Below are positions 25,395 to 33,774 of a stretch of DNA of 39,444 bases, one piece after another. This stretch comes from Betaproteobacteria bacterium (GTDB lineage: Bacteria > Pseudomonadota > Gammaproteobacteria > Burkholderiales > SG8-41), in the NCBI GenBank assembly GCA_900299145.1, contig OMIN01000077.1:1-39444 (forward strand). Direction: 5' to 3'. Made by a program: the position numbers and the translations under genes. The notes under the pieces were generated by a model. It worked only from the letters and a program-made list of their open reading frames with translations. It made no database searches and was not told the DNA's origin. Numbering within the stretch: the first letter of the stretch is position 1; every line of letters starts with the position of its first letter.

Positions 25395-26652
25395 GTTGTG
25401 CCTGCTCGAAGTGTTTCAGCGCGGCCAGCGCACTGACCACACCATCCTCATGAAACCCGTAGCGCCAGTACGCACCGCAAAAATAGCTGCGGTTGACGCC
25501 GTTGATTTCGTGTTGCCGCTGCTGCGCCGCCACGCCCTCGGGGGTGTAGAGCGGATGGTGATAGGTGATGCGTTTAAGTATCCTGCCGGGCGCGATATGC
25601 GCGGTGCGATTTAACGTGACGCAAAACGTGTGCTTCGACGTTAGCGTTTGCAGAATGTTCATGTTGTAGGTAAGCGTGGCGGCGCCCGGCGTCAATTCCG
25701 CATCATTCACCACATGGTAATTCCACGCCGCCCACGCACGGCGCGTGCGCGGCAGCAACGCGGTATCGGTGTGCAACACGGCCTCGTTTTCCTGATACGG
25801 TATCGCGCCGAGCACGGCTTTTTCCAATGGTGAAGCATCGGCCAGCATCGCCAGCGCCTCATCTGAATGGCAGGCGAAAAACACCTGATCGAAGCGCTCG
25901 GTGTCGGCGCTGCGCGTCTTCACCATAACGCCTTCCGGCAACCGCCGCACACTTTCGACCGGCGTGTTGAGACGAATGCGATCCCGGAAAGGCGCCGTCA
26001 ATTTCTCAACGTAGCGCGCGGAGCCGCCGCGTATGGTACGCCACTGCGGCCGCTTATCCACCGACAGCATGCCGTGGTTGTGAAAAAACCGCACAAAAAA
26101 CCGCGCCGGGAACGACAGCATGCGCGCCGGGTCGGTTGACCAGATTGCCGCACCCATCGGGATCAGATAGTCGTTCACAAACTGCGGCGAATAACGGCCC
26201 GCGGCCAGGTAATCCCCGAGCACTAGTTCCCGTGCTTCCGGTTCCTGCTGTAGCAACGACGGCGCCTCGCGGTTAAAGCGCAAAATGTCGCGAATCATGC
26301 GGTGAAACGCAGGCCGCAGCAGATTGCGCCGCTGCGCGAACAGCGTGTTCAACGTCGTACCGTTGTATTCAAGACCGCTCGCCTCATTGCGCACACTGAA
26401 GCTCATCGACGAAGGCTGGGATTCAACGCCCAGCTCGTTCAGCAACGCGATAAAGTTCGGGTAGGTCCAGTCGTTGTAGACGATGAAGCCGGTGTCAATG
26501 TGGTGCCGTTCGCCGTCGAGTTCGATGGTGTGGGTATGCGTGTGGCCACCGATGTGGCTGGCGGCCTCGAACACGGTAATGTCGTGTTCGCGATGCAGGT
26601 GATAGGCGGCGACGTTGCCGGCGATGCCGCTGCCAATGATGGCGACTCTCAT
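25363..26652 (-). CDS. FAD-dependent oxidoreductase, amine-oxidase-like (COG2907 type)
   Basis: 429 residues from the ATG at 26652, which overlaps the stop of the desaturase gene (ATGA). The first residues MRVAIIGSGIAGNVAAYHL are the FAD Rossmann site, followed by TVFEAASHIGGHT and IDTGFIVYND, typical of this group. The C-terminus (GAYWRYGFHEDGVVSALA) completes the flavin fold. Members of COG2907 occur with DUF1365 and CFA synthase genes; a role in oxidising or desaturating acyl chains or methylated lipid is inferred. The frame is open further upstream but that part is not gene-like. Confidence 0.9.
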   Translation of the reverse strand: MRVAIIGSGIAGNVAAYHLHREHDITVFEAASHIGGHTHTHTIELDGERHHIDTGFIVYNDWTYPNFIALLNELGVESQPSSMSFSVRNEASGLEYNGTTLNTLFAQRRNLLRPAFHRMIRDILRFNREAPSLLQQEPEARELVLGDYLAAGRYSPQFVNDYLIPMGAAIWSTDPARMLSFPARFFVRFFHNHGMLSVDKRPQWRTIRGGSARYVEKLTAPFRDRIRLNTPVESVRRLPEGVMVKTRSADTERFDQVFFACHSDEALAMLADASPLEKAVLGAIPYQENEAVLHTDTALLPRTRRAWAAWNYHVVNDAELTPGAATLTYNMNILQTLTSKHTFCVTLNRTAHIAPGRILKRITYHHPLYTPEGVAAQQRQHEINGVNRSYFCGAYWRYGFHEDGVVSALAALKHFEQAQHAQRPLSRVA

Positions 26653-27605
26653 CGCAAGGGTATTTGGCGCGCGTGCAGCATCGCTGCCGGCACTTCCTTC
26701 AGATCCCAGATAATGCCCAGCGCCGCCAGCACGCGCAGGCCGTAGTAGGTGAGGTCGATTTCCCACCAGAAAAAGCCCTGCCGCGCCGCGCCCGGAAAAT
26801 GGTGATGGTTGTTGTGCCAGCCTTCGCCGAAGGTGAGCAGCGCCAGCCACACGTTATTACGCGAATCGTCACGCGTGGCGTAGCGGCGCCGCCCGAAGCG
26901 GTGCGTGAGGGAATTGATGGTGAAGGTGGCGTGATACAGCACCACGGTGGAAATGCAAAAGCCCCACACCACCATTTGCCAACCGCTGGTGTGCAGCGCG
27001 GGCGCGAAGAACGCCAGCGCTTCGCCCAAACCGTACAGCACGCCTGCCAGCAGCAGCGGCACCAGCCCGTCGTAGCGATCGAGAAAACGCAATTCCGGGT
27101 AACGCAACAGATGCTCGACGCGCTCACGCCGGGTGGCAAAATTCTCGCGCGCCATGAACCAGCCCATGTGGCTCCAGAAAAAGCCATGCTGATGCGCTGA
27201 ATGCACGTCTTCCGGCTGGTCGGAGTGCACATGGTGGTGGCGGTGCTGCGAGGCCCACCACAGCGCGCCGCGCTGCACGCCGGTGGCGCCGATCAGGGCG
27301 AACACAAACTGCGCCGCGCGCGAGGTGCGAAACGCGTTATGCGAAAAATAGCGGTGATAAAAGCCGGTGATGGCAAACATGCGCAGCGCGTAAAGTCCGA
27401 TGGCCAAGGTCACTGCGACCGCGCTCACGCCGACCCAAATCACAGCGAGGCATCCCAGATGCAACGCGACGAAAGGCACCATGCGCGGCCAGTCAATGCC
27501 GCGCGGGACATCGCCCGCATCAACCATCGCCGCCTCGTTATCGAACCAGGTGAGCAGGCTGCGCCAGCGGCTGCCGCGCATATCTCGCACGGCTACTTTT
27601 TCCAT
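26649..27605 (-). CDS. Membrane fatty-acid desaturase (acyl-CoA/acyl-lipid delta-9 type)
   Basis: 318 residues with the three histidine boxes of the desaturase di-iron centre: HRYFSH (84-89), HRHHHVH (121-127) and HNNHHH (264-269). Hydrophobic segments near 43-76, 98-110, 183-202 and 211-230 fit an integral membrane enzyme. It introduces a cis double bond in fatty acyl chains using O2, thus making substrate for the CFA-type methyltransferases in the same operon. The start at 27605 overlaps the lipocalin gene by 13 nt and the stop overlaps the flavoprotein start by 4 nt, so translation is probably coupled through this stretch. Confidence 0.92.
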   Translation of the reverse strand: MEKVAVRDMRGSRWRSLLTWFDNEAAMVDAGDVPRGIDWPRMVPFVALHLGCLAVIWVGVSAVAVTLAIGLYALRMFAITGFYHRYFSHNAFRTSRAAQFVFALIGATGVQRGALWWASQHRHHHVHSDQPEDVHSAHQHGFFWSHMGWFMARENFATRRERVEHLLRYPELRFLDRYDGLVPLLLAGVLYGLGEALAFFAPALHTSGWQMVVWGFCISTVVLYHATFTINSLTHRFGRRRYATRDDSRNNVWLALLTFGEGWHNNHHHFPGAARQGFFWWEIDLTYYGLRVLAALGIIWDLKEVPAAMLHARQIPLR

Positions 27606-28156
27606 TGCTGTGGCACCTGCTGTGGTACTTTTTGCAGCTTCGAGACGTCGTAGCCCTGTTCACGCACCAATGCCGCCATGCGTTGGTAGTCCGCCTCGGG
27701 AATTTCCGGCGTGCGGGCCATGATCCAAACGTAATCGCGTTGCTGGCGGCTGATAATGGTCTGGCTGTAATCGGGCGTCAGATACGTGATGCGATAATCG
27801 GTCTTGAACGGCCAGATGAATTGCATGTCCCAGATTGCGTTCGATTTCGTGTCGCGCACAAAACCGCGAGGCGTGTATTTTTTCGGCTTGCCGTCGAACG
27901 CGCCATCACGAAAAGTAAAGGTCACGGCAATCGTGCCATCCGCGTCGAGCTTGTACGATTCAATCGCGTTATGCGCGCCGGTTTCAATGAAGGTGGGAAT
28001 GTTGGCGATCACATACCAGTCGCCCATGAAACGCGGCAAATCCACTTGCGTCACTGCGGGCAGCGGTTTGTCGGGCGTGCTTTGGCACGCCGCCAGCGGC
28101 AGCAGCGCCGCGCCGAGACATAACATAAGTATTTGTTTTAATTGAATATTTTTCAC
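27593..28156 (-). CDS. blc: Lipocalin family lipoprotein (Blc-like)
   Basis: 187 residues from a GTG at 28156 that overlaps the stop of the preceding gene (GTGA). This start gives a lipoprotein signal MKNIQLKQILMLCLGAALL with lipobox LAAC (cysteine about residue 24). An ATG at 28126 would shorten the signal. The mature part has the lipocalin signature PRFMGDWYVIANIPTF with the G-x-W motif, then ESYKLDADG and the C-terminal DYVWIMARTPEI. Bacterial lipocalins sit in the outer membrane and bind fatty acids or lysolipids. An AT-rich repeat (28125-28153) covers the start region and encodes the first residues. Confidence 0.88.
   Translation of the reverse strand: MKNIQLKQILMLCLGAALLPLAACQSTPDKPLPAVTQVDLPRFMGDWYVIANIPTFIETGAHNAIESYKLDADGTIAVTFTFRDGAFDGKPKKYTPRGFVRDTKSNAIWDMQFIWPFKTDYRITYLTPDYSQTIISRQQRDYVWIMARTPEIPEADYQRMAALVREQGYDVSKLQKVPQQVPQQWKK
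28125..28153 (+). repeat. AT-rich junction repeat, copy 9
   Basis: T-rich strand is plus (ATAAGTATTTGTTTTAATTG). On the gene strand it runs from the stop of the DUF6134-like gene through the first codons of the lipocalin. Confidence 0.82.
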
Positions 28157-28806
28157 TTGAGCAGATAGCGCAGCTTGCGTCCGCCGTCGAGCGTCGATAC
28201 TAATGCAAGCCATGCATTATCCGTGCCGTACCACAATTCAATGCTGTGCTTGCCGGCGGAAATGCGGTAGCGCTGCGCGGTCACCGGCGCGCCACGCACG
28301 GTGATTTTGTCTTCACCCAGTGCGGTGATGTTCACTGCCTCGACCTTGCCCGTTTGCGAATTGAGCAGGCGCTTTTGCTTGAGCATTTCCGGGTTCCAGT
28401 AGGCGTAAGTCATCAGACAACCGTCGACAGTTTCGCGCGCGGGCGCCGGTGCGCCACCGGTCGTGGCGCTCACGGTAACGCGTTCGGCTTGTTGTTCTGC
28501 ATTGACTTCACTGCGCTCGCCGTTATCGTCAGTGCGCGAGGCGAACCGCGCGAGACAGTTGCCGCGCCAGCGTTCATTGGCGTCATGCACGTATTTGTAG
28601 GCGTTGATGAACAGCAGCTTCACGTCAAAGCGCGCCTCGGATTTCAGCTCACGTTCACCGTCGCCCCCCTTCAATGAGAAATGATGATGGCCGATGGGGC
28701 GGTCGTCGAGGAACACCTGAAAGTTCCATTCGCGTACCTGGGCTTGCGCCGCCGCGCAAACGAGCAGCGACGCGCCCGCAACCAAAATCCGCAACCGTTG
28801 CTTCAT
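28153..28806 (-). CDS. Secreted DUF6134-like protein
   Basis: 217 residues from the ATG at 28806, which overlaps the previous stop (ATGA). It has a signal peptide (MKQRLRILVAGASLLVCAAAQAQ) and a beta-rich mature domain: WNFQVFLDDRPIGHHHFSL, LKSEARFDVKLLFINAY, then CLMTYAYWNPEML and YRISAGKHSIELWYG. This matches a family seen as DUF6134 in lipid operons of this kind; the assignment is from memory of the pattern and less sure than the others. Likely periplasmic; the function is unknown. Confidence 0.8.
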   Translation of the reverse strand: MKQRLRILVAGASLLVCAAAQAQVREWNFQVFLDDRPIGHHHFSLKGGDGERELKSEARFDVKLLFINAYKYVHDANERWRGNCLARFASRTDDNGERSEVNAEQQAERVTVSATTGGAPAPARETVDGCLMTYAYWNPEMLKQKRLLNSQTGKVEAVNITALGEDKITVRGAPVTAQRYRISAGKHSIELWYGTDNAWLALVSTLDGGRKLRYLLK

Positions 28807-29603
28807 GATTTTTTCGGCGGGCCGGGGAAAAACGCGTTGGTGCGCAGAATGTAATCGCGATACGCGGGGCGGCGCTCGGTGATGTCCTTTTCCAGCAGCG
28901 TCACGCCGGAAACCTTGAGCAGCAGTTGCGACATTAACAGCGGCGACACGATTGCCCACCACGCGCCGGCGGAGAGCGCCATCAGGAAAAAGCCCCACCA
29001 CACGCAAAACTCGCCAAAGTAATTCGGGTGGCGCGTGTAATACCACAAGCCCTTGTCCATTACTTTGCCGCGATTGTCTTTATTGCCCTTGAACGCCGCC
29101 AGTTGCGCATCGCCCACGGTTTCAAAAATCAGGCCGAACAGCATCAGCGAGGCGCCCAGTGAATCCAGCCATGTCCACGCCGATTGGCCCGCCAGCGCAC
29201 CGAGCAGCGCCATTGACACGATCCACGCCAGTGCCGCCTGCATCTCGAACACGAGGTAAAGACTCTTGCGTTCATAGTTTGGCTGATTGCGCGCGCGAAT
29301 TTCCACGTAGCGCCGGTCTTCCGGCTCGCCCCAATTGCGCCAGGTGATGTAACCGGCAAGCCGCAGCGCCCACAAGCCGCCCAGCAGCATCACCCAAAAC
29401 GTACGCGGCCCCGGCTGTGGCAGCATCAGCGCATACACCATGCCGCCGCCCACATAAATCAGCACCGACCACACGCTGTCGACGATGCTGGCATCGTGTT
29501 TGGCGACGCTGACGAGCCATACGCCAAACGCCAGCACCATCATCGCGCCCAAACCGCAGAACGCCGCAAACAGTGTCGGATAATTTGCGATAAAGGTATT
29601 CAT
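28803..29603 (-). CDS. DUF1295 family membrane protein (steroid 5-alpha-reductase/isoprenylcysteine methyltransferase-like fold)
   Basis: 266 residues from the ATG at 29603 with an AAGGAG site 7 nt away. Several membrane segments are seen (about 8-28, 44-60, 66-82, 120-136, 140-160, 195-225). The hallmark is LWYYTRHPNYFGEFCVWWGFF, the nicotinamide/cofactor-binding block shared with steroid 5-alpha-reductases, and a C-terminal YRDYILRTNAFFPGPPK. DUF1295 proteins probably reduce a double bond in a lipid. Starts and stops overlap both neighbours by 4 nt, so it is embedded in the operon. Confidence 0.9.
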   Translation of the reverse strand: MNTFIANYPTLFAAFCGLGAMMVLAFGVWLVSVAKHDASIVDSVWSVLIYVGGGMVYALMLPQPGPRTFWVMLLGGLWALRLAGYITWRNWGEPEDRRYVEIRARNQPNYERKSLYLVFEMQAALAWIVSMALLGALAGQSAWTWLDSLGASLMLFGLIFETVGDAQLAAFKGNKDNRGKVMDKGLWYYTRHPNYFGEFCVWWGFFLMALSAGAWWAIVSPLLMSQLLLKVSGVTLLEKDITERRPAYRDYILRTNAFFPGPPKKS

Positions 29604-30130
29604 GCGGTGGCTCCTTGCGGGATTGCGTTGACGCCATCTAACCGGTCTGACAGCCACATCAGCGCCGGCATGATCACGCCCCAGCCGAGCGCCAGTGCAA
29701 CGAGTGCGGCCATCGGTTCGGTAAACGTTGCCGCGCCCAGCCGCCCAGCGCCCCAATACGACAATGGCCCGCATACCGCACCCAGCACAAAGGCGATGAG
29801 CCAGCGTTTTTTCATCCAGCGCATGCTGATGTTGAGCGTGGTGGCAAAAATCGCCCACATCGCCAGTATCCAGTGCGGGGCCGTGCCCGCGATCAACGTA
29901 CCCGACGGGTACGTGATCCACCCTAGCGCCACCAGTGCGCTGTCCCACACCACGCCGATAACCAGAGCCAGCGCAATCAGTTTAAGTTCTTCCGCCGGCC
30001 GCGCCGCGCGCGCGAGGTGAATGGCCGCCACGACAAGCGCGACACCCGTGCCGGCCCACGGCAAATCACGCGCTGCGCAAAGCACACAGGCAAACCAGCC
30101 AATCTGAAACAAAACGATATTGACGATCAC
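29600..30130 (-). CDS. DUF2878 family integral membrane protein
   Basis: 176 residues from a GTG at 30130 that overlaps the stop of the methyltransferase gene (GTGA). It is mostly hydrophobic with about five to six membrane segments; markers are IGWFACVLCAA, GVVWDSALVALGW, APHWILAMWAIFATTLN and GAVCGPLSYWGAGRLGA. These are DUF2878 features. The role is unknown; it travels with CFA-like methyltransferases and DUF1295 proteins, which suggests lipid or stress-related membrane work. Confidence 0.88.
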   Translation of the reverse strand: MIVNIVLFQIGWFACVLCAARDLPWAGTGVALVVAAIHLARAARPAEELKLIALALVIGVVWDSALVALGWITYPSGTLIAGTAPHWILAMWAIFATTLNISMRWMKKRWLIAFVLGAVCGPLSYWGAGRLGAATFTEPMAALVALALGWGVIMPALMWLSDRLDGVNAIPQGATA

Positions 30131-31173
30131 GCGCGGCGCTCAAATAGATAGTGACTGACCCACCATTCCTGCCCGCTATCGTAACCGAAAAGCTCGGCGC
30201 ACGACATGAAAAAAATGCGCCAGCGTTGCCACCACAGATTCACCTGCTCGTGCCCGTAGGTTTGTTCCAGCACCGGCAGTACCGCCGCACGTTTCGCATC
30301 CATGTTGGCAAGCCACGCGTTGGCCGTGCGCTCGTAGTGCGTGCCGTTCCAGCGCCACACGCGCGCCACGCGCAAATCGTCCTGACAGCGCAGCGCGAGA
30401 TCATCGCTCGGCATCATGCCGCCGGAGAAAAAGTACCGGCTCATCCAGTCATCTTCGCCGCGCTCGACAAACGCGTACGGCGTCAGCCGATGCACGAACA
30501 CGTGCATGAAAAAGAGGCCATCCACTTTCATCCAGTCGTGCACGCGGCGAAACAGCACCGGCCAGTTGCGCATGTGCTCGAACATTTCCACCGACATTAC
30601 GCGGTCGTAGCGCGCGGGCGCGGTGAAGGTATTCATGTCGGTGGTAATAATTTTTACGTTGCCGAGCTTGCGGCGCGCGGCCTCGGCTTCGATGTATGCG
30701 CGCTGGTTGTGCGAATTGGAAACAGCCGTGATACGGCTGCCGGGATAGTGTTCCGCCATCCACAACGTGAGCGAACCCCAACCACAGCCAAGTTCGAGGA
30801 TGTCCTGCCCATCGGCCAAACCAGCGCGCGCGCAGGTGGCTTCCAGCGCGGCGGCCTCGGCGGCATCCAGCGTCGTCACGCCCTCCGGGAACCAGCAGGA
30901 ACTGTATTTGCGATGGCGGCCCAGCACCTCGCCAAAAAATGCGGCGGGAACTTCGTAGTGTTGCTCGTTGGCCTTTTCAGGCACCAGCGCGACAGGGGCG
31001 GTGCGTAGGCCGGTAAGAAACACATCGGCGGCATCGGCGGCGGCCGCGCAATCGCCCGCATGGATTTCCGCCAGCCGCTCTTTCACCAGCCGGCGGATGC
31101 CCGCGCGGATCAGCGCGTCGGGCGCGTAGCCTTGTTCTACCCAGTTAATGGCAAGGTGGGTCGCAGATTGCAT
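30127..31173 (-). CDS. CFA-synthase-like SAM-dependent methyltransferase, short form
   Basis: 348 residues. It lacks the long N-domain of classical CFA synthases but keeps QHYEVPAAFFGEVLG (71-85), YSSCWF (90-95), the SAM site ILELGCGWGSLTLWMA (125-140), VMSVEMFEHM and FVHRLTPYAF. This short form groups with methyltransferases that methylate unsaturated phospholipid chains. It is the first gene of the nine-gene lipid operon and so precedes DUF2878, DUF1295, the DUF6134-like protein, lipocalin, desaturase, flavoprotein, DUF1365 and the second CFA-type enzyme. A possible ECF-type promoter lies 43-67 nt upstream. Confidence 0.9.
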   Translation of the reverse strand: MQSATHLAINWVEQGYAPDALIRAGIRRLVKERLAEIHAGDCAAAADAADVFLTGLRTAPVALVPEKANEQHYEVPAAFFGEVLGRHRKYSSCWFPEGVTTLDAAEAAALEATCARAGLADGQDILELGCGWGSLTLWMAEHYPGSRITAVSNSHNQRAYIEAEAARRKLGNVKIITTDMNTFTAPARYDRVMSVEMFEHMRNWPVLFRRVHDWMKVDGLFFMHVFVHRLTPYAFVERGEDDWMSRYFFSGGMMPSDDLALRCQDDLRVARVWRWNGTHYERTANAWLANMDAKRAAVLPVLEQTYGHEQVNLWWQRWRIFFMSCAELFGYDSGQEWWVSHYLFERRA

Positions 31174-31215
31174 GGTTATGTGTAGCGCGGCTACCAGTGG
31201 TCACGGAAAATTTGT

Positions 31216-31240
31216 GACGGGATTGTGTACCGATGGTTCC
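31216..31240 (-). promoter_or_regulatory. Possible ECF-sigma-type promoter of the lipid operon
   Basis: On the minus strand GGAACC (31240-31235) and CGTC (31219-31216) are 15 nt apart, resembling the GGAAC...CGTC pattern of many extracytoplasmic-function sigma factors, and lie a suitable distance before the start at 31173. Found by eye; one short match in a single gap, so it is weak. Confidence 0.3.
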
Positions 31241-31293
31241 GCGCCTGCAAGCAGGCAAGTGTGATGTTTTACCGGATTCAGTCGAAGCGGCGG

Positions 31294-32184
31294 TTACGAT
31301 CTTGCGCCAGTACGGCCGGAAGTCACGCTCTGGATAAATGCCGCCACGTCGTCGAGCACGGGGCCAAAGCCGCGCACGCCACGCAAGGGTGCAGCCAGCG
31401 CGCCCACCAGTGGTGCATGGCCTACACCCGGGTACACAATCACACGGGCTTGCGCGCCCACGGCCTGCAATCTCGCGGCTAGGCGCGTGCTATTGCCCGG
31501 ATTGACCACGTCGTCGCTGGCTCCCGTCGCCAACAACGCTGGCGGCGCCTCCATAGAGGCAAAGTGTATGGGCTGCGTGGTGACGGGCGTGTCCGGAAAG
31601 CCGAACACCGCCTTGGTAAGTTCGCCGGTGATCGGCAAAAAATCATAGGGCCCGGCGAGCCCGATCAGCCCGCGCAGCCGCCGCGCTTCAACGCCGGCGG
31701 CGCGCAGATACGCTGGGTTCAGCGCCAGCATCGCCGCGTTATAGGCGCCCGCAGAATGGCCCATCAAGAACACGTTGCGCGAGTCGCCGCCAAATGCCGC
31801 CGCGCCGATGTTGTCGAAAACCCATCGCACGGCCAGGGCGCTGTCGGCCAGGAATTCCGGGTAACGCACTTCCGGATACAGCCGATAGTCGGGCAGCACC
31901 GCTACGCAGCCTTTTGACGCCAGCGCTTCGCCGGCAAAACGATAGTCGGCGCGGTTACCGCTGTTCCAGTTGCCGCCGTAAAAAAACACTACCACCGGTG
32001 CGTTGTCCGGCAGGTGGGCGGGCCGATACACATCCAGTGCATGCCGCGGGTGCGGGCCGTAGCGGATGTCCTCACGCGAAACGTAAGTGCTCGACGGCGT
32101 AAACCCGTTCACCAGCGCCAGTGGCGAACAGCCTTGCAGCATGCCCGCCGCACCCGCGAGCAGCAGGCTTCGGCGCGTGGCCAT
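31294..32184 (-). CDS. Alpha/beta hydrolase (esterase), lipoprotein
   Basis: 296 residues from the ATG at 32184, 5 nt after the carboxylase stop. The N-terminus is MATRRSLLLAGAAGMLQGC, a short lipoprotein signal with cysteine C19. Catalytic parts: oxyanion segment FFYGGNWNSGNR, nucleophile S144 in GHSAG, acid in GASDDVV and histidine in GVGHAPL, as in the carboxylesterase/BD-FAE group. It should hydrolyse an ester at the cell envelope. Last gene of the 36069-31294 group; ester substrate unknown. Confidence 0.88.
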   Translation of the reverse strand: MATRRSLLLAGAAGMLQGCSPLALVNGFTPSSTYVSREDIRYGPHPRHALDVYRPAHLPDNAPVVVFFYGGNWNSGNRADYRFAGEALASKGCVAVLPDYRLYPEVRYPEFLADSALAVRWVFDNIGAAAFGGDSRNVFLMGHSAGAYNAAMLALNPAYLRAAGVEARRLRGLIGLAGPYDFLPITGELTKAVFGFPDTPVTTQPIHFASMEAPPALLATGASDDVVNPGNSTRLAARLQAVGAQARVIVYPGVGHAPLVGALAAPLRGVRGFGPVLDDVAAFIQSVTSGRTGARS

Positions 32185-32189
32185 GCGGT

Positions 32190-33725
32190 TTAATAACTCG
32201 TCGGCCAATTCCGCAGCAAATGCTCGCCCACACCGTTCTTCAGGCGCATGCGATGCACCTCCAGCGTGCGAATTAAATATTCACGCGTATCGCGCGGGTC
32301 GATCACGTTTTGCGCTTCGTATAGCTCGGCGAGGCCCCAGGCGGACGTGTCGCGCTCGACTTCGGCTTTCAGCTTTTTGAACTTCTCCGGATCATCCTCG
32401 TATTTCACGCCGTAGAGCACGTTCACCGACACCGCCGGGTCCATAAAGCCCAAGTCAGCCGTCGGCCAGCAGGCGATTTCATCCGCGTTCTTGCCGCCCG
32501 CCATGTTGATGAATGCCTGCCCGTAATTCTTACGCATCATCACCGTGATCTTGGGCACGGTGACCAGCGTCATTGCGTTCATCCAGTTGATAACCTTCCC
32601 CGGCATGCCGCGCAACTCGCCTTCAAGCCCGATCAAAAAGCCCGGCACATCCACCAGATACACCAGCGGTATGTTGTACGAATCGCACAACACCATGAAG
32701 CTGGTAACCTTGTTGCAGGCGTCGGCATCGAGGGCGCCTCCCTTGAACAGCGGGTTGTTGGCGATGAAGCCGACACTCTTGCCATCGAGCCGCGCAAGCA
32801 TCGTGCAAAGCGATTTGCCGTAACGCTCTTTCAGTTCAAACGTCGAATCCTTGTCGGCAATGGCCTTGATGATCTTGCGTGAGTCGTACACCTGATTGCG
32901 CGATTCGGGCAGGATGTCGAGTATCGTTTTGCTCGCCTCGTCGGAACCGGGCGGCACCGGCACTTCGGGCGGCGCCTCCATGTTGTGACTAGGCAAATAC
33001 GAGAGAAACCTTTTGATCGCGTCCAGCGCCTCTTCGTCGGTATCCACCGCCATGTCGGCAAGGCCCGAGATGCCGGTCAGGAGCTTCCAGCCGCCGAGTT
33101 CTTCGGCCGTGATTGGCTTGTTGATCGCAATCGACGTCACATTCGGGCTGGCGATGGCCATGATGGCGCCTTTGCGCATCACCACAAAATCCGACATCGC
33201 CGAATACCACGTCGATGAACCATAACACTGCCCCAGCAATGCCGAGCACCAGGGCGCTTCGCGCAGGCGCTGATATTCGGTGGGGTCTTGCGCGATGATC
33301 GCGCGGCCCGCCGCACCCATGCGATCCGGCATGCGCGCGCCGCTCGATTCACCCAGCAGCACCAGCGGCATGCCGCGCTTGGCAGCGACCTGCTTAACGT
33401 GCTTGATTTTTTTCATGTTGATCACCGCGCTGGATGCGCCCAGCACGGTGAAATCATTCGACACCAGCGCCACTTCGCGCCCGTGAATTTTGCCGAAGCC
33501 CGCCACCTTGCCGTCGGCCGGCGTTTTGTGTTTAACCTCGGGCCGGTTGCTGCGCGCGAAGCGGCCCGACTCCAGGAAACTGTCCTTGTCGAGCAGATAA
33601 TAGATGCGCTCGCGCGCGTTGAGATTCCCTTCGGCCTTGCGCTTGGCGAGCTTTTCCTTGCCGCCCATCGCCAGCACATCGGCGGTTCTTTGCTGAAATT
33701 CCTCGATCAGTTTTTCAAAAGCCAC
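32190..33725 (-). CDS. Acyl-CoA carboxylase beta subunit (carboxyltransferase)
   Basis: 511 residues, the usual length for propionyl-, methylcrotonyl- or geranyl-type carboxyltransferase subunits. Two crotonase-like halves are seen: N-half with GKVAGFGKIHGREVALVSNDFTV region and LLGESSGARM, C-half with NNPLFKGGALDADACNK, YLVDVPGFLIG and the glycine-rich KNYGQAF and MAGGKNADEI. It transfers carboxyl from biotin to an acyl-CoA. No biotin carboxylase or biotin carrier gene is in the window, so the alpha subunit must be elsewhere. Start is GTG at 33725 after an AAGGAAG site; the leader contains an AT-rich repeat. Placed between a Bug gene and an esterase. Confidence 0.9.
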   Translation of the reverse strand: MAFEKLIEEFQQRTADVLAMGGKEKLAKRKAEGNLNARERIYYLLDKDSFLESGRFARSNRPEVKHKTPADGKVAGFGKIHGREVALVSNDFTVLGASSAVINMKKIKHVKQVAAKRGMPLVLLGESSGARMPDRMGAAGRAIIAQDPTEYQRLREAPWCSALLGQCYGSSTWYSAMSDFVVMRKGAIMAIASPNVTSIAINKPITAEELGGWKLLTGISGLADMAVDTDEEALDAIKRFLSYLPSHNMEAPPEVPVPPGSDEASKTILDILPESRNQVYDSRKIIKAIADKDSTFELKERYGKSLCTMLARLDGKSVGFIANNPLFKGGALDADACNKVTSFMVLCDSYNIPLVYLVDVPGFLIGLEGELRGMPGKVINWMNAMTLVTVPKITVMMRKNYGQAFINMAGGKNADEIACWPTADLGFMDPAVSVNVLYGVKYEDDPEKFKKLKAEVERDTSAWGLAELYEAQNVIDPRDTREYLIRTLEVHRMRLKNGVGEHLLRNWPTSY

Positions 33726-33738
33726 AGCACTTCCTTAT

Positions 33739-33767
33739 TAAAATAATAAATAAAAACAGATACTTAC
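33739..33767 (-). repeat. AT-rich junction repeat, copy 10
   Basis: T-rich strand is minus (GTAAGTATCTGTTTTTATTT). Leader of the carboxyltransferase gene, between it and the Bug gene. Confidence 0.8.
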
Positions 33768-33774
33768 AAATATA

